Assembly (NCBI RefSeq): GCF_004341245.1
Contig: NZ_SLWY01000013.1
Location: 124,001-188,000 of the forward strand
Direction: 5' to 3'
Length of the DNA: 64,000 nt
Source of the DNA: Plasticicumulans lactativorans
GTDB lineage: Bacteria > Pseudomonadota > Gammaproteobacteria > Competibacterales > Competibacteraceae
The translations under genes and the position numbers were made by a program. Shown piece after piece: positions 47,971 to 57,085 of the stretch. Positions within the stretch are counted from its first letter, which is position 1, and every line of letters begins with the position of its first letter. The notes under the pieces were generated by a model, which saw only the letters and a program-made list of their open reading frames with translations, was not told the DNA's origin and did no database searches.

Positions 47971-50900
47971 GCGGCGCACGCGCGGGCGGCAAGGCGCCGC
48001 CGGCCGAGGGCAAGGGCAGCGAGCGCGGCCGCGCGCCGGCGCCGGCGGCGACGCCCGCGCCGGCCGTCCCCGCCACCCCGGCCGCCGCCGGCCCGGGGTG
48101 GCGGCAGCTCGCGCTCGGCCGTACCGGCGCGGCGGCGGGCGGCGGCGCCGACCCGCATGGCGACGACGCGCTCGCACGCGCGGCGGCGGGCCTCGCGGCC
48201 CCGGCGCGGCCGCTCGACCCGGCCACCCGCGGCTACTTCGAGCACCGCTACGCGGCCGACCTCTCCGGCGTGCGCCTCCACGACGGGGCGGCGGCGCAGG
48301 CGGCGGCGGGGGCGCTGCACGCCCGCGCCTTCACCGCCGGGCAGGACATCGTGCTCGGCGCGCGCGCCGGCGGCGCCGACGCACGCGAGGTGCTCGCGCA
48401 CGAACTCGCCCACGTGGTGCAGCAGGGCAGCGGCGCGGCACGGGCCCCGCGTGCAGCGCGCGCGCTCGGCGCGCCCGGCGATGCGGTCGAGCGTGCCGCC
48501 GATGCGGCGGCGGCGGCGGCGCTGCGGCCGGGCGTTGCGCCGGTGCGGGTCGGCGGCCACGCGGCGCCCGGCACGCTGCGCCTCAAGCCCGACGACGCCA
48601 AGCCGGCCGACCCCGACGCGGCGTTCCAGCCGCTGTCGATCCCGGCGGAGTCGGCCGACGTGCTGGCGCAGCGCGGCGTCAAGGTGATCGCCAAGCTGAG
48701 CCAGCAGACCAACTACGTGCTGTTCATCGCCAGCGACGCGCTCTACGCCTACTCGTCGCAGGGCAAGCTGCTGCAGACCTTCAAGCTGACCGGGCCGCGC
48801 AAGATGGCCGGCTTCTACCTGCAGGACAAAGAAGGCAGCTTCGAGTACCGCGAGCGCGCCGACGGCGTCGGCAAGTGGGTGCGGGTCGGCTGGAACGTCG
48901 AGGACAAGGCCACGCTGGAGCAGTGGACCTCGCTGACCGACGCCGACATCGAGCGGCTGCTCGCCGGCAAGGTGCTGTTCCTGATCGGCCCGACCGAGAC
49001 CGGCGGGGCGGGCGGCGCGACCACGCCGCCGCCGGAGCACGTGCCCGACCCCGGCGCCAAGCCCGCGGGCACGCCGGGCGCCACCGGCAGCGGCAAGGCG
49101 GAGCTGAAGAAGCCGCTGTCCGGCAGCGAGTTCGAGGCCGGCACCGGCAGGGACGTCGCCAACTACCCGGCCTTCCCGGCGCGCATCGCCACCGCCTCGA
49201 CGCTGGTGCCGCTGCTCGGGCTCGGCGAGCTGACGATGTACCTCGACTGGACCTACGGCGAGCGCGAACTGATCGGCGCGGTGTGGAACGCCAGCACCAC
49301 GGTCGACTACCACTGGGAGCGCTGGAACGTCACCGCGATCGCCAGCAAGGGCAAGGCGGCGATGGGCGCCGAGGCCGAGCGGCGCAAGCAGGTGGCGCAG
49401 GACCCGCAGGCCGCCGCCAGCGACGAGTACATCGCGCACAACGCCCAGCAGCGCAGCCGCGAACTGCGCGAGGACATCGGGAATTCGCTGGAGACCATCG
49501 GCTCCGGCGGCTACGCAGGCACCTCGCCGATGGAGCGCTACCACGACGTCACCACCGAGGTCGGCAACCTGGTGACGGCGCCGGCATCGGCGATCACCTC
49601 GGCCGGCGGCTTCCTGGTCGACAGCGTCTGGCACACGCTGACCCAGCCGGAGAACGAGATCCAGCTCAAGTGGAACCAGTCCGGCCACTACCTGATCCGC
49701 TGCGTCGCCTCGCCGCGCGAGCACGCCGGGCGGCGCTACCTGTCGAGCGTCGCCACGGCACTGCTGGAGGTGCGCGACGCCGACTACATCGCGCAGGACA
49801 CGCTGTACGCCGCCGACGCGCTGATGGACGAGCTGCGCCTGCAGCGCGCGCTGACCACCGACCCGGCCAAGCTCAGGAAGATCGACGAACAGCTCGCCGA
49901 GCTCGAGGTCGGCGCCCACGGCTCGGCGGTCGAGGCGCTGCGCCTCGCGGTGAAGAAGAAGCAGATCGAGGCCGACGCCGCGATCGGCAAGACCAGGAAG
50001 CGCCGCGAGGACGAGCTCGAAGCGCTGCAGAAGCAGCTCGAGATCGCCGAGCGCAACGAGCAGCAGAACGCCCCGCTCGGCCCCGGCGGCAGCGCACGCA
50101 CCCACGCGCTGCGCCCCGAGGCGGCGATCGCGAGCGAGGTCACCGGCGCCACCTACCCGCTGCTGCTGCAGCTGATCCCGGTGTCGCAGGGGCCCAGGCC
50201 GCGCTGGGCGCTCTACGACGTCACCACCAAGGGCGACAAGCTCGGCTACGCCTACGTCGGCCAGGGCGACGACGACGAGCGCGCGATCGCCGACGCCTTG
50301 CGCCGCTTCGCCGCCGACAACGACTACGGCCGCGGCACCGTGCTGCTGAACATCCCCGACGCGGTGCCGAACATCGCCGTGCGCAAGCTCAAGGCGCGCA
50401 ACGTCAAGCGCGGTGACGCGCTCGCCAAGCAGCGCCTGCACGACCTGATGATCATCCTGATCGCGCTGAGCCTGGTGATCCCCGGCGTCGGCGAGGCGGC
50501 GATGCTGCTCGGCGGGCTGCTCGCCGCCGAGCACATCCTCGAGCGCTGGAAGAACGGCAACCTCGAACTCGACGCGTCGCTGGTCACCGACGTCATTGCG
50601 GTGCTCGGCGCGCTCGGCACGGTCGGGCGCGCGGTCGGGGAGCTGCGCATCATCGAGGCCAAGGGCGCCTACGCGGTCGCGGTCGAGTCGGGCGACGCGG
50701 CGGCGATCCAGCGCACGCTGTCCAGGCTCGAAGGCGCGCTGAACACCGCCAAGGCGATCGAGCTCGGCAACCAGATCGTCGGCTACGGCGGGCTGATGTG
50801 GGGCAACGTGCAGACGCTGCGCGAGATCGAGCGCATCAATGCCGACGAGGCCGAGGGCCGCATCACCCACGCCCAGGCGCGCAGCCTGCGTGCCAAGGCG

Positions 50901-52421
50901 GTGCTCGGCGGCATCCAGAACAACGTGCTGATGTTCGCCGGCCCGCTGCAGGGCGCGCGCGGGGGGCGGCGCACCGGCGGCGAACCCGTGCGCGAGCCCG
51001 GCGTCGTCGAACCGCGCCCGGGCGCGCCGGCGGACGTCGTGCCCGAGAACGTGCCGGTCGGCGGCGGCGCCGGCGCGGTGCGCGGCAGGGACGTCTGGGA
51101 GCTGCGCGATCCGAGCACCGCCAAGGGTTTCCAGGCCGGGCACGGCAGCGTCACCAAGCAGCTCGACGAGGCCGGCAACCTGCTGGTGGCCAACGGCCGC
51201 CCGGCGCTGCTGACGCGCCCGACCGGCGCCAAGGCCGGCGAGTACACGCTGGAGGTCGCCGGCAGCGGCGGCAATCCGGCCACCAGCGTGCCGGTGAAGG
51301 TGGAGATGGTGAAGTCCTTCGACCCGGCGAGCCAGCCGCACGCGGGCGAGGAGGGCCCGGCACGGCTCGACCTGGTGCGCAGCGGCGGCAACTGGGAGGC
51401 GACGATCCGCATCCATGAGATGGTCAAGGAGAAGGACATCTCGCGGCTCGCCTCGCACGAGCTGGACGAGATCATCGACATCGTCCGCGGCGACGACCCG
51501 ACGCTGTCCGACATCGCCGCCAATGCGCGCGCCGAGGAGCAGATGCGCGCCGAGACCTTCCGCCCGGGCGCGCTGTCGACGCGCCCGCCGACCGCGCACG
51601 ACCGCGCCGCGGCGCGCGAGCTCGCGCAGGCGTACGCGGACCACGCGCTCGCGGTGAAGAACGGCGAGAAGGCCAAGCGCGACATCCTGGCGCGGCGCAT
51701 CGAGGCGATGGAGCAGGCGATGGGGCTGCGCGACCCGGTCGGCGGGCGCGAGCGCGCCGAGGCGCTCGCCGGCATGGGCTACGTGCCGCGCGACATCGCC
51801 AACGGCATCAAGGCGCGCGCGGAAAGCCTGCGGGCCGCGGCGAGCAGCCCGGCGCCGGGGGCGGGTGCGCGCGAGCTGCCGCCCGAGGTGGTGCCGCACC
51901 TGAGCACGCCCGAGGCGCCGTCGAGCCTGTCGAACTTCGCCAAGATGGGCATCCGCGGCGGGCATTCCGATGCCGAGCTGCACGCCTTCGTCAACGGCAG
52001 CTCCGGCCTCTACCGCATCGACCTGGTGGCCGAGTGGCAGGGGCCGAACGGCACCACCTACCGCGCCTACGAGCAGTTCATGCGCAAGTCGGCGAGCGAC
52101 CCGTGGGTGCAGGCGATGGACGGCGCCAGCCCGCTGTACAAGTCGACCACCGACGCCCCGGCCGGGCTGATCGACGGCGCGGTGCGCGCCTTCGACGCCT
52201 GGGTCGTCGCCAACGGCGCGCAGACCGGGGCACCGGCGGCCTGGGGCAAGAACAACGGCGACTGGGCCCAGGTCGGGCCGGACGGCGTCGGTTACGGCGG
52301 TTACGCCACCTACGATGCGTCGGCCCAGCGCTGGCGCCTCGAAACCGTATACCCTGACGCACGCTGGGTGATCGCCCAGCACCGGCAACGACAGGCGCAG
52401 CAGCAGACGACACCACCATGA
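47967..52421 (+). CDS. DUF4157 eCIS cargo protein 3: 1484-residue polymorphic-toxin-like giant
   Basis: GTG start overlapping the previous stop. Residues 44-50 hold WRQLALG; the DUF4157 module (about residues 80-155) ends EVLAHELAHVVQQGSG. The middle (residues 215-800) has repeated alpha/beta sequence and coiled coil (KKKQIEADAAIGKTRKRRED). A hydrophobic stretch at about residues 823-858 (LMIILIALSLVIPGVGEAAM) could cross or enter a membrane. From about residue 1035 there is a polymorphic-toxin-like tail with SHELDEIIDIVRGDD, and the last 165 residues form a compact domain: GIRGGHSDAELHAFVNGS, YRIDLVAEWQGPNGTTYRAY, WGKNNGDWAQVGPDGVGYGG. I cannot name the toxin class. The overlapping 52418 gene may be its partner or immunity protein. 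Confidence 0.7.
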   Translation: MSGARAGGKAPPAEGKGSERGRAPAPAATPAPAVPATPAAAGPGWRQLALGRTGAAAGGGADPHGDDALARAAAGLAAPARPLDPATRGYFEHRYAADLSGVRLHDGAAAQAAAGALHARAFTAGQDIVLGARAGGADAREVLAHELAHVVQQGSGAARAPRAARALGAPGDAVERAADAAAAAALRPGVAPVRVGGHAAPGTLRLKPDDAKPADPDAAFQPLSIPAESADVLAQRGVKVIAKLSQQTNYVLFIASDALYAYSSQGKLLQTFKLTGPRKMAGFYLQDKEGSFEYRERADGVGKWVRVGWNVEDKATLEQWTSLTDADIERLLAGKVLFLIGPTETGGAGGATTPPPEHVPDPGAKPAGTPGATGSGKAELKKPLSGSEFEAGTGRDVANYPAFPARIATASTLVPLLGLGELTMYLDWTYGERELIGAVWNASTTVDYHWERWNVTAIASKGKAAMGAEAERRKQVAQDPQAAASDEYIAHNAQQRSRELREDIGNSLETIGSGGYAGTSPMERYHDVTTEVGNLVTAPASAITSAGGFLVDSVWHTLTQPENEIQLKWNQSGHYLIRCVASPREHAGRRYLSSVATALLEVRDADYIAQDTLYAADALMDELRLQRALTTDPAKLRKIDEQLAELEVGAHGSAVEALRLAVKKKQIEADAAIGKTRKRREDELEALQKQLEIAERNEQQNAPLGPGGSARTHALRPEAAIASEVTGATYPLLLQLIPVSQGPRPRWALYDVTTKGDKLGYAYVGQGDDDERAIADALRRFAADNDYGRGTVLLNIPDAVPNIAVRKLKARNVKRGDALAKQRLHDLMIILIALSLVIPGVGEAAMLLGGLLAAEHILERWKNGNLELDASLVTDVIAVLGALGTVGRAVGELRIIEAKGAYAVAVESGDAAAIQRTLSRLEGALNTAKAIELGNQIVGYGGLMWGNVQTLREIERINADEAEGRITHAQARSLRAKAVLGGIQNNVLMFAGPLQGARGGRRTGGEPVREPGVVEPRPGAPADVVPENVPVGGGAGAVRGRDVWELRDPSTAKGFQAGHGSVTKQLDEAGNLLVANGRPALLTRPTGAKAGEYTLEVAGSGGNPATSVPVKVEMVKSFDPASQPHAGEEGPARLDLVRSGGNWEATIRIHEMVKEKDISRLASHELDEIIDIVRGDDPTLSDIAANARAEEQMRAETFRPGALSTRPPTAHDRAAARELAQAYADHALAVKNGEKAKRDILARRIEAMEQAMGLRDPVGGRERAEALAGMGYVPRDIANGIKARAESLRAAASSPAPGAGARELPPEVVPHLSTPEAPSSLSNFAKMGIRGGHSDAELHAFVNGSSGLYRIDLVAEWQGPNGTTYRAYEQFMRKSASDPWVQAMDGASPLYKSTTDAPAGLIDGAVRAFDAWVVANGAQTGAPAAWGKNNGDWAQVGPDGVGYGGYATYDASAQRWRLETVYPDARWVIAQHRQRQAQQQTTPP

Positions 52422-53377
52422 ACATCGGCGGACTCGAGGTACCGATCGAAGACACCCCCTTCGGCCCGCGCGCCACCTCGGGCGGCGATGACGCCCTCGA
52501 CCGGCTGCAATGGATCGTCAACGCCGCGCTCGAAGGCGATCTGCCCGGTCTCGCCGAGTCGATCGAGCACCGTGAGCCCTGCGACGACGGCGCCATCTTC
52601 GCCTGCCCGGTGGAGCCCGGCGAGGACCTCACCGAAGCCCGCGCGGCCTGGCGTGCGCGCACCGGCGGCGAACTCGGCGACGACGTCTACTGCCTCGCGC
52701 TGCGCTGGCGCGGGCCCGACTTCTACCTGCCGCGCGCGGTGCTGGCCGCGGTGATCCACGAGCTGCAGGCGCGCCGCGCCGCCGCGCCCAAGCCGCCGTC
52801 GCCGTGGCTGTTCACGCTGCAGGCGATCCACCACGACCCGCACCCCGACGAAGCCTTCGCGCTGCGCGAGCTGGAAGCGCGTGCGCGCGACGTCGACGCC
52901 CTCGCCGCGCGCCCCGGCGACGTCGAGCAGCGTGCGACGGTCGCGGCGAAGCGCCGCCTGCTGCTCGCCGAGCTGGAGCAGTATGGCGTTCTCTCCGGGC
53001 CGATGGGCCTGCATCGGGTGCGCTGGCTCGAACGCTGGGCGCTGCCGACGCTGCTCGGCTACCAGCACGCCGCGCTGGCGATCGGCTTCTACTGGTCGTC
53101 GGCGCCACGCCGCGGGCGCATCGGCCCGCCGCCGCAGGTGCCCTCGGTGCTCGGCGCGACGGTTTCGGTGGACTGGTTCCGCCGGCCGGCGCCGGTGCCG
53201 GCGAAATGGGACGCCGACGACTGGCTCGCCTTCTGCGAGCGCACGCTGCTCGACGCCCGCCTCGGCGAGGCCTACGACGGCGACATCTTCGTGCACCAGG
53301 GGGGGCTGCGCGTGAGCATCGCCTGGCGGCGCGACGACGGCGTCCACGCCGCGGTGGTGCGCGCCGCCGGCCGCTGA
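52418..53377 (+). CDS. Partner of cargo protein 3, possible immunity protein or chaperone
   Basis: 319 residues, overlapping the stop of the giant cargo gene by four bases (ATGA). There is no signal peptide, membrane segment or DUF4157. It starts MNIGGLEVPIEDTPFG and contains DALDRLQWIVNAALEGDLPG, WLFTLQAIHHDPHPDEAFAL and, near the end, WDADDWLAFCERTLLDARLG and DIFVHQGGLRVSIAWRRDD. I do not recognise the family. Translational coupling to a polymorphic-toxin-like gene is the usual setting for an immunity protein, but eCIS effectors aimed at eukaryotes need none, so a loading chaperone is equally possible. Confidence 0.6.
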   Translation: MNIGGLEVPIEDTPFGPRATSGGDDALDRLQWIVNAALEGDLPGLAESIEHREPCDDGAIFACPVEPGEDLTEARAAWRARTGGELGDDVYCLALRWRGPDFYLPRAVLAAVIHELQARRAAAPKPPSPWLFTLQAIHHDPHPDEAFALRELEARARDVDALAARPGDVEQRATVAAKRRLLLAELEQYGVLSGPMGLHRVRWLERWALPTLLGYQHAALAIGFYWSSAPRRGRIGPPPQVPSVLGATVSVDWFRRPAPVPAKWDADDWLAFCERTLLDARLGEAYDGDIFVHQGGLRVSIAWRRDDGVHAAVVRAAGR

Positions 53378-53391
53378 CCCGGCCGGGCGGG

Positions 53392-53402
53392 CTAAGCTTG
53401 GG
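53392..53402 (+). promoter_or_regulatory. Candidate -10 region before cargo gene 4
   Basis: CTAAGCTTGGG in an otherwise G/C-only stretch, 49 bases before the start at 53451. It matches the CTA-N3/4-TTGGG pattern seen at 17093 and 57295. No convincing -35. Confidence 0.35.
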
Positions 53403-53450
53403 ACGAGCGCCGCCACGGCACCGCGGCCGCCGGCGGCGGAGGAGGGCAGC

Positions 53451-54974
53451 ATGTGGCAGACGAGAGAGCGCTGCGCCTGCGCCGGGCACGGGCGGCCGCC
53501 GGCCCCCGCCGCGCGCACCGACGCCGCCGCGCACCGGCCCAACCGCCACTGGACCGCGCTCGCCACCGCCGGCGTGCAGGCCAAGCTCGACGTGGCGCGC
53601 GACGACGACCCCGCCGAACGCGCCGCCGACGCGCTGGCCGACGCGGTGCTCGAATCCCCTGCCGAGGCGCCCGCCGCAGCGTGCCCGGCCTGCGCCGCGG
53701 CGGGCGCCGGCCACGCGGTGCAGCGCGCCGCCGCCACCCCCGCGGCGGCCGGCCCGGCACCGCCGAGCGTGCGGGCGACGCTCGCCGGGCCGGGCCGGGC
53801 GCTCGACGCCGCCAGCCGCGCCTGGTTCGAGCCGCGGCTCGGCGCCGACCTCGGTGCGGTGCGCATTCACGCCGATGCCGCCGGCGCGCGCTCGGCGCGG
53901 GCGATCGGTGCGCGCGCCTACGCCGCCGGCGCGCACATCGCCTTCGCCGCCGGCGAGTACGCGCCGCACACGCCCGCCGGGCGCCACCTGCTCGCGCACG
54001 AGCTCGCCCACGTGCTGCAGCAGGGCGGCGGCGGCGCGGCCACCGTGCGGCGCGTGCCGACCCGCTCGGGCACGCGCGACGGACGTTACTCCTACAGCAA
54101 CAACTGCGGCTGGATCGACTGGTCGCACGCCGACCCGTCGCTCGCGACCACCCTGATCGAGCGCGTGCAGGCGGCGTCCGACGCGCTGCAGGCCGCCGGC
54201 AGCGGCGCGACGGCCGACACTGGCGCCATGCGCACGCCGACGATGACCTCGCGCGCCGCCGGCGTGGTGCTGTCGAGCGCGCAACTGCGCATGCGCCTGC
54301 TGCGCCCGCTGTCGGGCTCGGAGGTGCTCGCGGTGGCGCTGCACGCCTTCAAGACCCTGTCGCGGGCGTTCGAGACCCAGCAGCAGTGGACCGACCTGCT
54401 CGGCCAGTCCTCGTTCGCGCAGGAGGACCTGCCGTCGAACCTGATCGGCTTCTACCGCGCGGCGTGGGGCTACACCGACGACGACATCCGCAGCTTCTGC
54501 GACGCGCTCGACGCCGACGACTCGCTCGCCGAGTACGACCGCGACCACGACTTCCGGCGCAACCGCAGCTTCGCCCCGGTCGGCGCGGTCGGCGACTGGC
54601 CGCTGGAACTCGACGACATCGACGACAGCCAGGCTTCGGCGCTGTACGAGGTCACCTCGATCCGCGCCACCCAGGGCACCGACGTGTTCACGTTCTGCCC
54701 GATGTACCGCGTGATCGGCACGCTCGGCGAAACCGACCTGTTCATCATCGGCGTCGGCGGGCACCGCTTCACCGCCGCCGACAACCTGCGCGTGGTGCCG
54801 ACCTACCGCGCCCGCCCCGGCACCAGCGGCAGCTACGGGCACGTCAACTTCATCGAGGTCGAACCCTACAGCCAGCCGGACTTCCTCGCCTTCCACCAGT
54901 ACGACATCGAGTGGCCGATCTATGTCCCCGAGCCGATGCTCGAATGCCTCAGCAGCCAGGGCAACGCGCCCTGA
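53451..54974 (+). CDS. DUF4157 eCIS cargo protein 4 with unrecognised C-terminal domain
   Basis: 507 residues. N-terminal RCACAGHG and CPACAAAG give a few Cys residues. The signature NRHWTALATAGVQAK (residue 31) and DDDPAERAADALADAVL are followed by the DUF4157 module (residues 113-195, HLLAHELAHVLQQG; HELAH 183-187). From residue 205 to the end there is one globular domain that begins GRYSYSNNCGWIDWSHADPS and includes FYRAAWGYTDDDIRSFCDAL and YGHVNFIEVEPYSQPDFLAF. The invariant-looking N-N-C-G-W-I-D-X-X-H invites a catalytic reading, but I know no matching fold. The gene appears to have its own promoter. Confidence 0.72.
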   Translation: MWQTRERCACAGHGRPPAPAARTDAAAHRPNRHWTALATAGVQAKLDVARDDDPAERAADALADAVLESPAEAPAAACPACAAAGAGHAVQRAAATPAAAGPAPPSVRATLAGPGRALDAASRAWFEPRLGADLGAVRIHADAAGARSARAIGARAYAAGAHIAFAAGEYAPHTPAGRHLLAHELAHVLQQGGGGAATVRRVPTRSGTRDGRYSYSNNCGWIDWSHADPSLATTLIERVQAASDALQAAGSGATADTGAMRTPTMTSRAAGVVLSSAQLRMRLLRPLSGSEVLAVALHAFKTLSRAFETQQQWTDLLGQSSFAQEDLPSNLIGFYRAAWGYTDDDIRSFCDALDADDSLAEYDRDHDFRRNRSFAPVGAVGDWPLELDDIDDSQASALYEVTSIRATQGTDVFTFCPMYRVIGTLGETDLFIIGVGGHRFTAADNLRVVPTYRARPGTSGSYGHVNFIEVEPYSQPDFLAFHQYDIEWPIYVPEPMLECLSSQGNAP

Positions 54975-55460
54975 GCGCCGGCGGCGGGCGTCGTGAGCGC
55001 CTGGGGTGTGCGAACGCACGCATACGACCTGCACCTGCTGTCGGTGTGAGGCGCGCGGGCGGCGACGCCGGGCGACGCGAGGTCGGCGGGGATGCCCGCG
55101 GAACCGGCGAGGGCGTCCGGCGCACCGGCGGCGCCCCGGAAAGGATCGGCGCGGACCCGCGCGGTGTCGGCCGGGGCCTTCACACCATCGGCGGCGGGAC
55201 TCCGCGAACCGGCGCCGCCCCGCCGAGGTCCGGCGCCGGCGTCCACGGCATCGTCGGGGATACTTGAAGGGTCAGCGCCGACACGTGCGGCATCGACGCC
55301 GGGGGTTCGGGAACCGGCGCCGACGTCACGAAGCCCGGCGCCGACCCGGAAAGCGTCGCCGTTGCACCAGAAAGAGTCGGCGGCGGGCGCGCGGTATCGG
55401 CGGAACCGCGGCCGGGGCCTGGATCGCGTGGATCGTGCTGATGCCCGGATGCTCCCGTGC
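54975..55460. other. Gap between cargo gene 4 and ocd, mostly repeat
   Basis: About 490 bases without a convincing gene. Most is the 21-bp degenerate repeat at 55079-55414. An open frame on the minus strand (55471 down to 54920) crosses it and yields 7-residue units of the type XXADXXR, but it lacks a ribosome binding site and starts inside ocd. Confidence 0.6.
55079..55414. repeat. Degenerate 21-bp tandem repeat, about 16 copies
   Basis: Units of exactly 21 bases share a core like CGGCGCCG near their middle and a start like GGAAC/CGGCAT. GGAACCGGCG(A/C)(G/C)G recurs at 55100, 55205 (as gcgaacc) and 55310, that is, every 105 bases (5 x 21). Copies are strongly diverged. Because 21 is a multiple of three, each frame shows 7-residue periodicity. 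Confidence 0.8.
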
Positions 55461-56513
55461 TCAGGCCACACGGCGCAGCGAAGCGCGCGCGCCGCCGCCG
55501 CGGGCGAAGCGGAACAGGTTCTTCGGGTCGTCGTCCGCCGGCGGCACCAGGTCCACCTCCTGCCCGACGGCGTGTTCGCACGCCAGCCGGTAGACGTAGC
55601 GCAGCGCCGAGTAGTCCTCGAGCGCGAAGCCGACCGAGTCGAACACGGTGACCTGCGCCTCGCTCTGGCGGCCTTGCGCCGTCCCCGCCAGCACGCGCCA
55701 CAGGTCGACGACCGGAAAATCCGCGTCGAGTTGCTGGATGTCGCCCTCGACGCGGGTCTGCGGCTCGTACTCGACGAACACGCGCGCCCGGCGCAGTACG
55801 TCCGGGTGCAGCTCGGTCTTGCCCGGGCAGTCGCCGCCGACGCCGTTGATGTGCATGCCGGGCTCGATCATCCCGGGGGTGAGGATCGTGGCGTGGGTTT
55901 TGTCGGCGGTCACCGTGGTGACGATGTCGGCCCCGCGCACCGCGTCGGCGGCCGAGGTGGCACGCCGCACCCTGAGCCCCGGGAAGACCTGGAGATTGCG
56001 GACCAGCTTCTCGGTGGCGAGCGGGTCGACGTCGAACACGCTCAGCTCCTCGATGCCCAGCTGGGTGTGGAAGGCCAGCGCCTGGAACTCGCTCTGCGCG
56101 CCGTTGCCGATCAGCGCCATGCGCCGTGCATCGGGGCGCGCCAGCGCGCGCGCCGCCATCACCGACGTCGCCGCCGTGCGCAGTGCGGTGGTCAGCGTGA
56201 GTTCCGACAGCAGCAGCGGATAGCCGGTGCCCACCTCGGCCAGCACGCCGAAGGCCATCACCGTGTAGAGGCCGCAGGCGGTGTTGCTGGGGTGGCCGTT
56301 GACGTACTTGAAGGCGTAGCGCTCGGTATCGGCGACCGGCATCAGCTCGATGACCCCGAGCGGCGAATGGCTGGCGACGCGGGCGGATTTGTCGAACGCC
56401 TCCCAGCGCAGGAAGTCCTCGCGGATGGTATCGGCCAGCTCCTCCATGAAGCGGGGAGCACCGACCTCGCGAACCAGATGGGACAGCGCGGGAACGTCGA
56501 TGAAGCGGGTCAT
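55461..56513 (-). CDS. Ornithine cyclodeaminase
   Basis: 350 residues of the ornithine cyclodeaminase/mu-crystallin family; it should convert L-ornithine to proline with release of ammonia using NAD. The family core is visible: FKYVNGHPSNTACGLYTVMA (substrate-binding Lys), LTTALRTAATSVMAARAL, ALIGNGAQSEFQALAF (NAD-binding G-X-G-X-X-X-X) and INGVGGDCPGKTELHPDVL, whose Asp is the expected catalytic residue. The length and DCPGKTE motif favour true cyclodeaminase over ketimine reductase. The ATG at 56513 has GGAGG upstream. It is divergent from the Lrp-type regulator 140 bases away, which probably controls it. Confidence 0.93.
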   Translation of the reverse strand: MTRFIDVPALSHLVREVGAPRFMEELADTIREDFLRWEAFDKSARVASHSPLGVIELMPVADTERYAFKYVNGHPSNTACGLYTVMAFGVLAEVGTGYPLLLSELTLTTALRTAATSVMAARALARPDARRMALIGNGAQSEFQALAFHTQLGIEELSVFDVDPLATEKLVRNLQVFPGLRVRRATSAADAVRGADIVTTVTADKTHATILTPGMIEPGMHINGVGGDCPGKTELHPDVLRRARVFVEYEPQTRVEGDIQQLDADFPVVDLWRVLAGTAQGRQSEAQVTVFDSVGFALEDYSALRYVYRLACEHAVGQEVDLVPPADDDPKNLFRFARGGGARASLRRVA

Positions 56514-56653
56514 GGCAGGGCCTCCGGGGCGCGGCGTAGCGACCATCGCTTGCCGTGGGCATCAGTTTCCCAGGGGGCGGCGCCAGCAAAAAGCCAGAGA
56601 AATGCTCAAAATGAGCGCTGCATTGATCAGATCGACAGCACGGGGCTTACACG

Positions 56654-57085
56654 ATGACCGGACTCGACGACATCGACCGCGAACTGATCGCGCTCCTGCG
56701 CGACAACGCACGCACCCCCGTGGCGGCGCTGGCGAAGAAGCTGAAGGTGGCGCGGGGCACTGTGCAGAACCGCCTGGCGCGGCTCGAACGCGACGGCGTG
56801 ATCGTCGGCTACACGGTGCGGCTGAAACCGCAGGTGGAAGGCCAGCGCATCCGCGCGCTGATGACGATCGAGGTCGAAGGCAAGCGCGCACCGGACGTGC
56901 TGCGCAGCCTGCGCGGCGACCCGCACGTGGCGGCGCTGCACACCACCAACGGGCGCTGGGACATCGTGGCCGAACTGCAGGCCGAATCGCTCGAAGAGTT
57001 CAACCGCGTGCTCGGCGCGATCCGCCTGCTCGACGGCATCGCGCACACGGAAACCAACATCCTGCTGTGCACGCACAAGTTGTAG
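56654..57085 (+). CDS. Lrp/AsnC-family transcriptional regulator
   Basis: 143 residues. The N-terminal winged helix-turn-helix (residues 3-60) has LDDIDRELIALLRDNARTPV and AALAKKLKVARGTVQNRLAR. The C-terminal RAM ligand-binding domain (residues 65-140) has VEGKRAPDVLRSLRGDPHVA and HTTNGRWDIVAELQAESLEE. Such proteins sense amino acids. Adjacency to a divergent ornithine cyclodeaminase gene suggests it responds to ornithine, arginine or proline and acts in the shared 140-base gap. Confidence 0.93.
   Translation: MTGLDDIDRELIALLRDNARTPVAALAKKLKVARGTVQNRLARLERDGVIVGYTVRLKPQVEGQRIRALMTIEVEGKRAPDVLRSLRGDPHVAALHTTNGRWDIVAELQAESLEEFNRVLGAIRLLDGIAHTETNILLCTHKL

Noticed and set aside
54920-55471. A 183-codon minus-strand frame reading heptads XXADXXR
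   Set aside because: No ribosome binding site, starts inside ocd and overlaps the end of cargo gene 4. The periodicity follows from the 21-bp DNA repeat. Kept as a finding, not as a gene.
55092-56657. A plus-strand open frame opposite ornithine cyclodeaminase
   Set aside because: The minus-strand protein has all ornithine cyclodeaminase motifs and a good ribosome binding site; the plus frame is its shadow plus the repeat.
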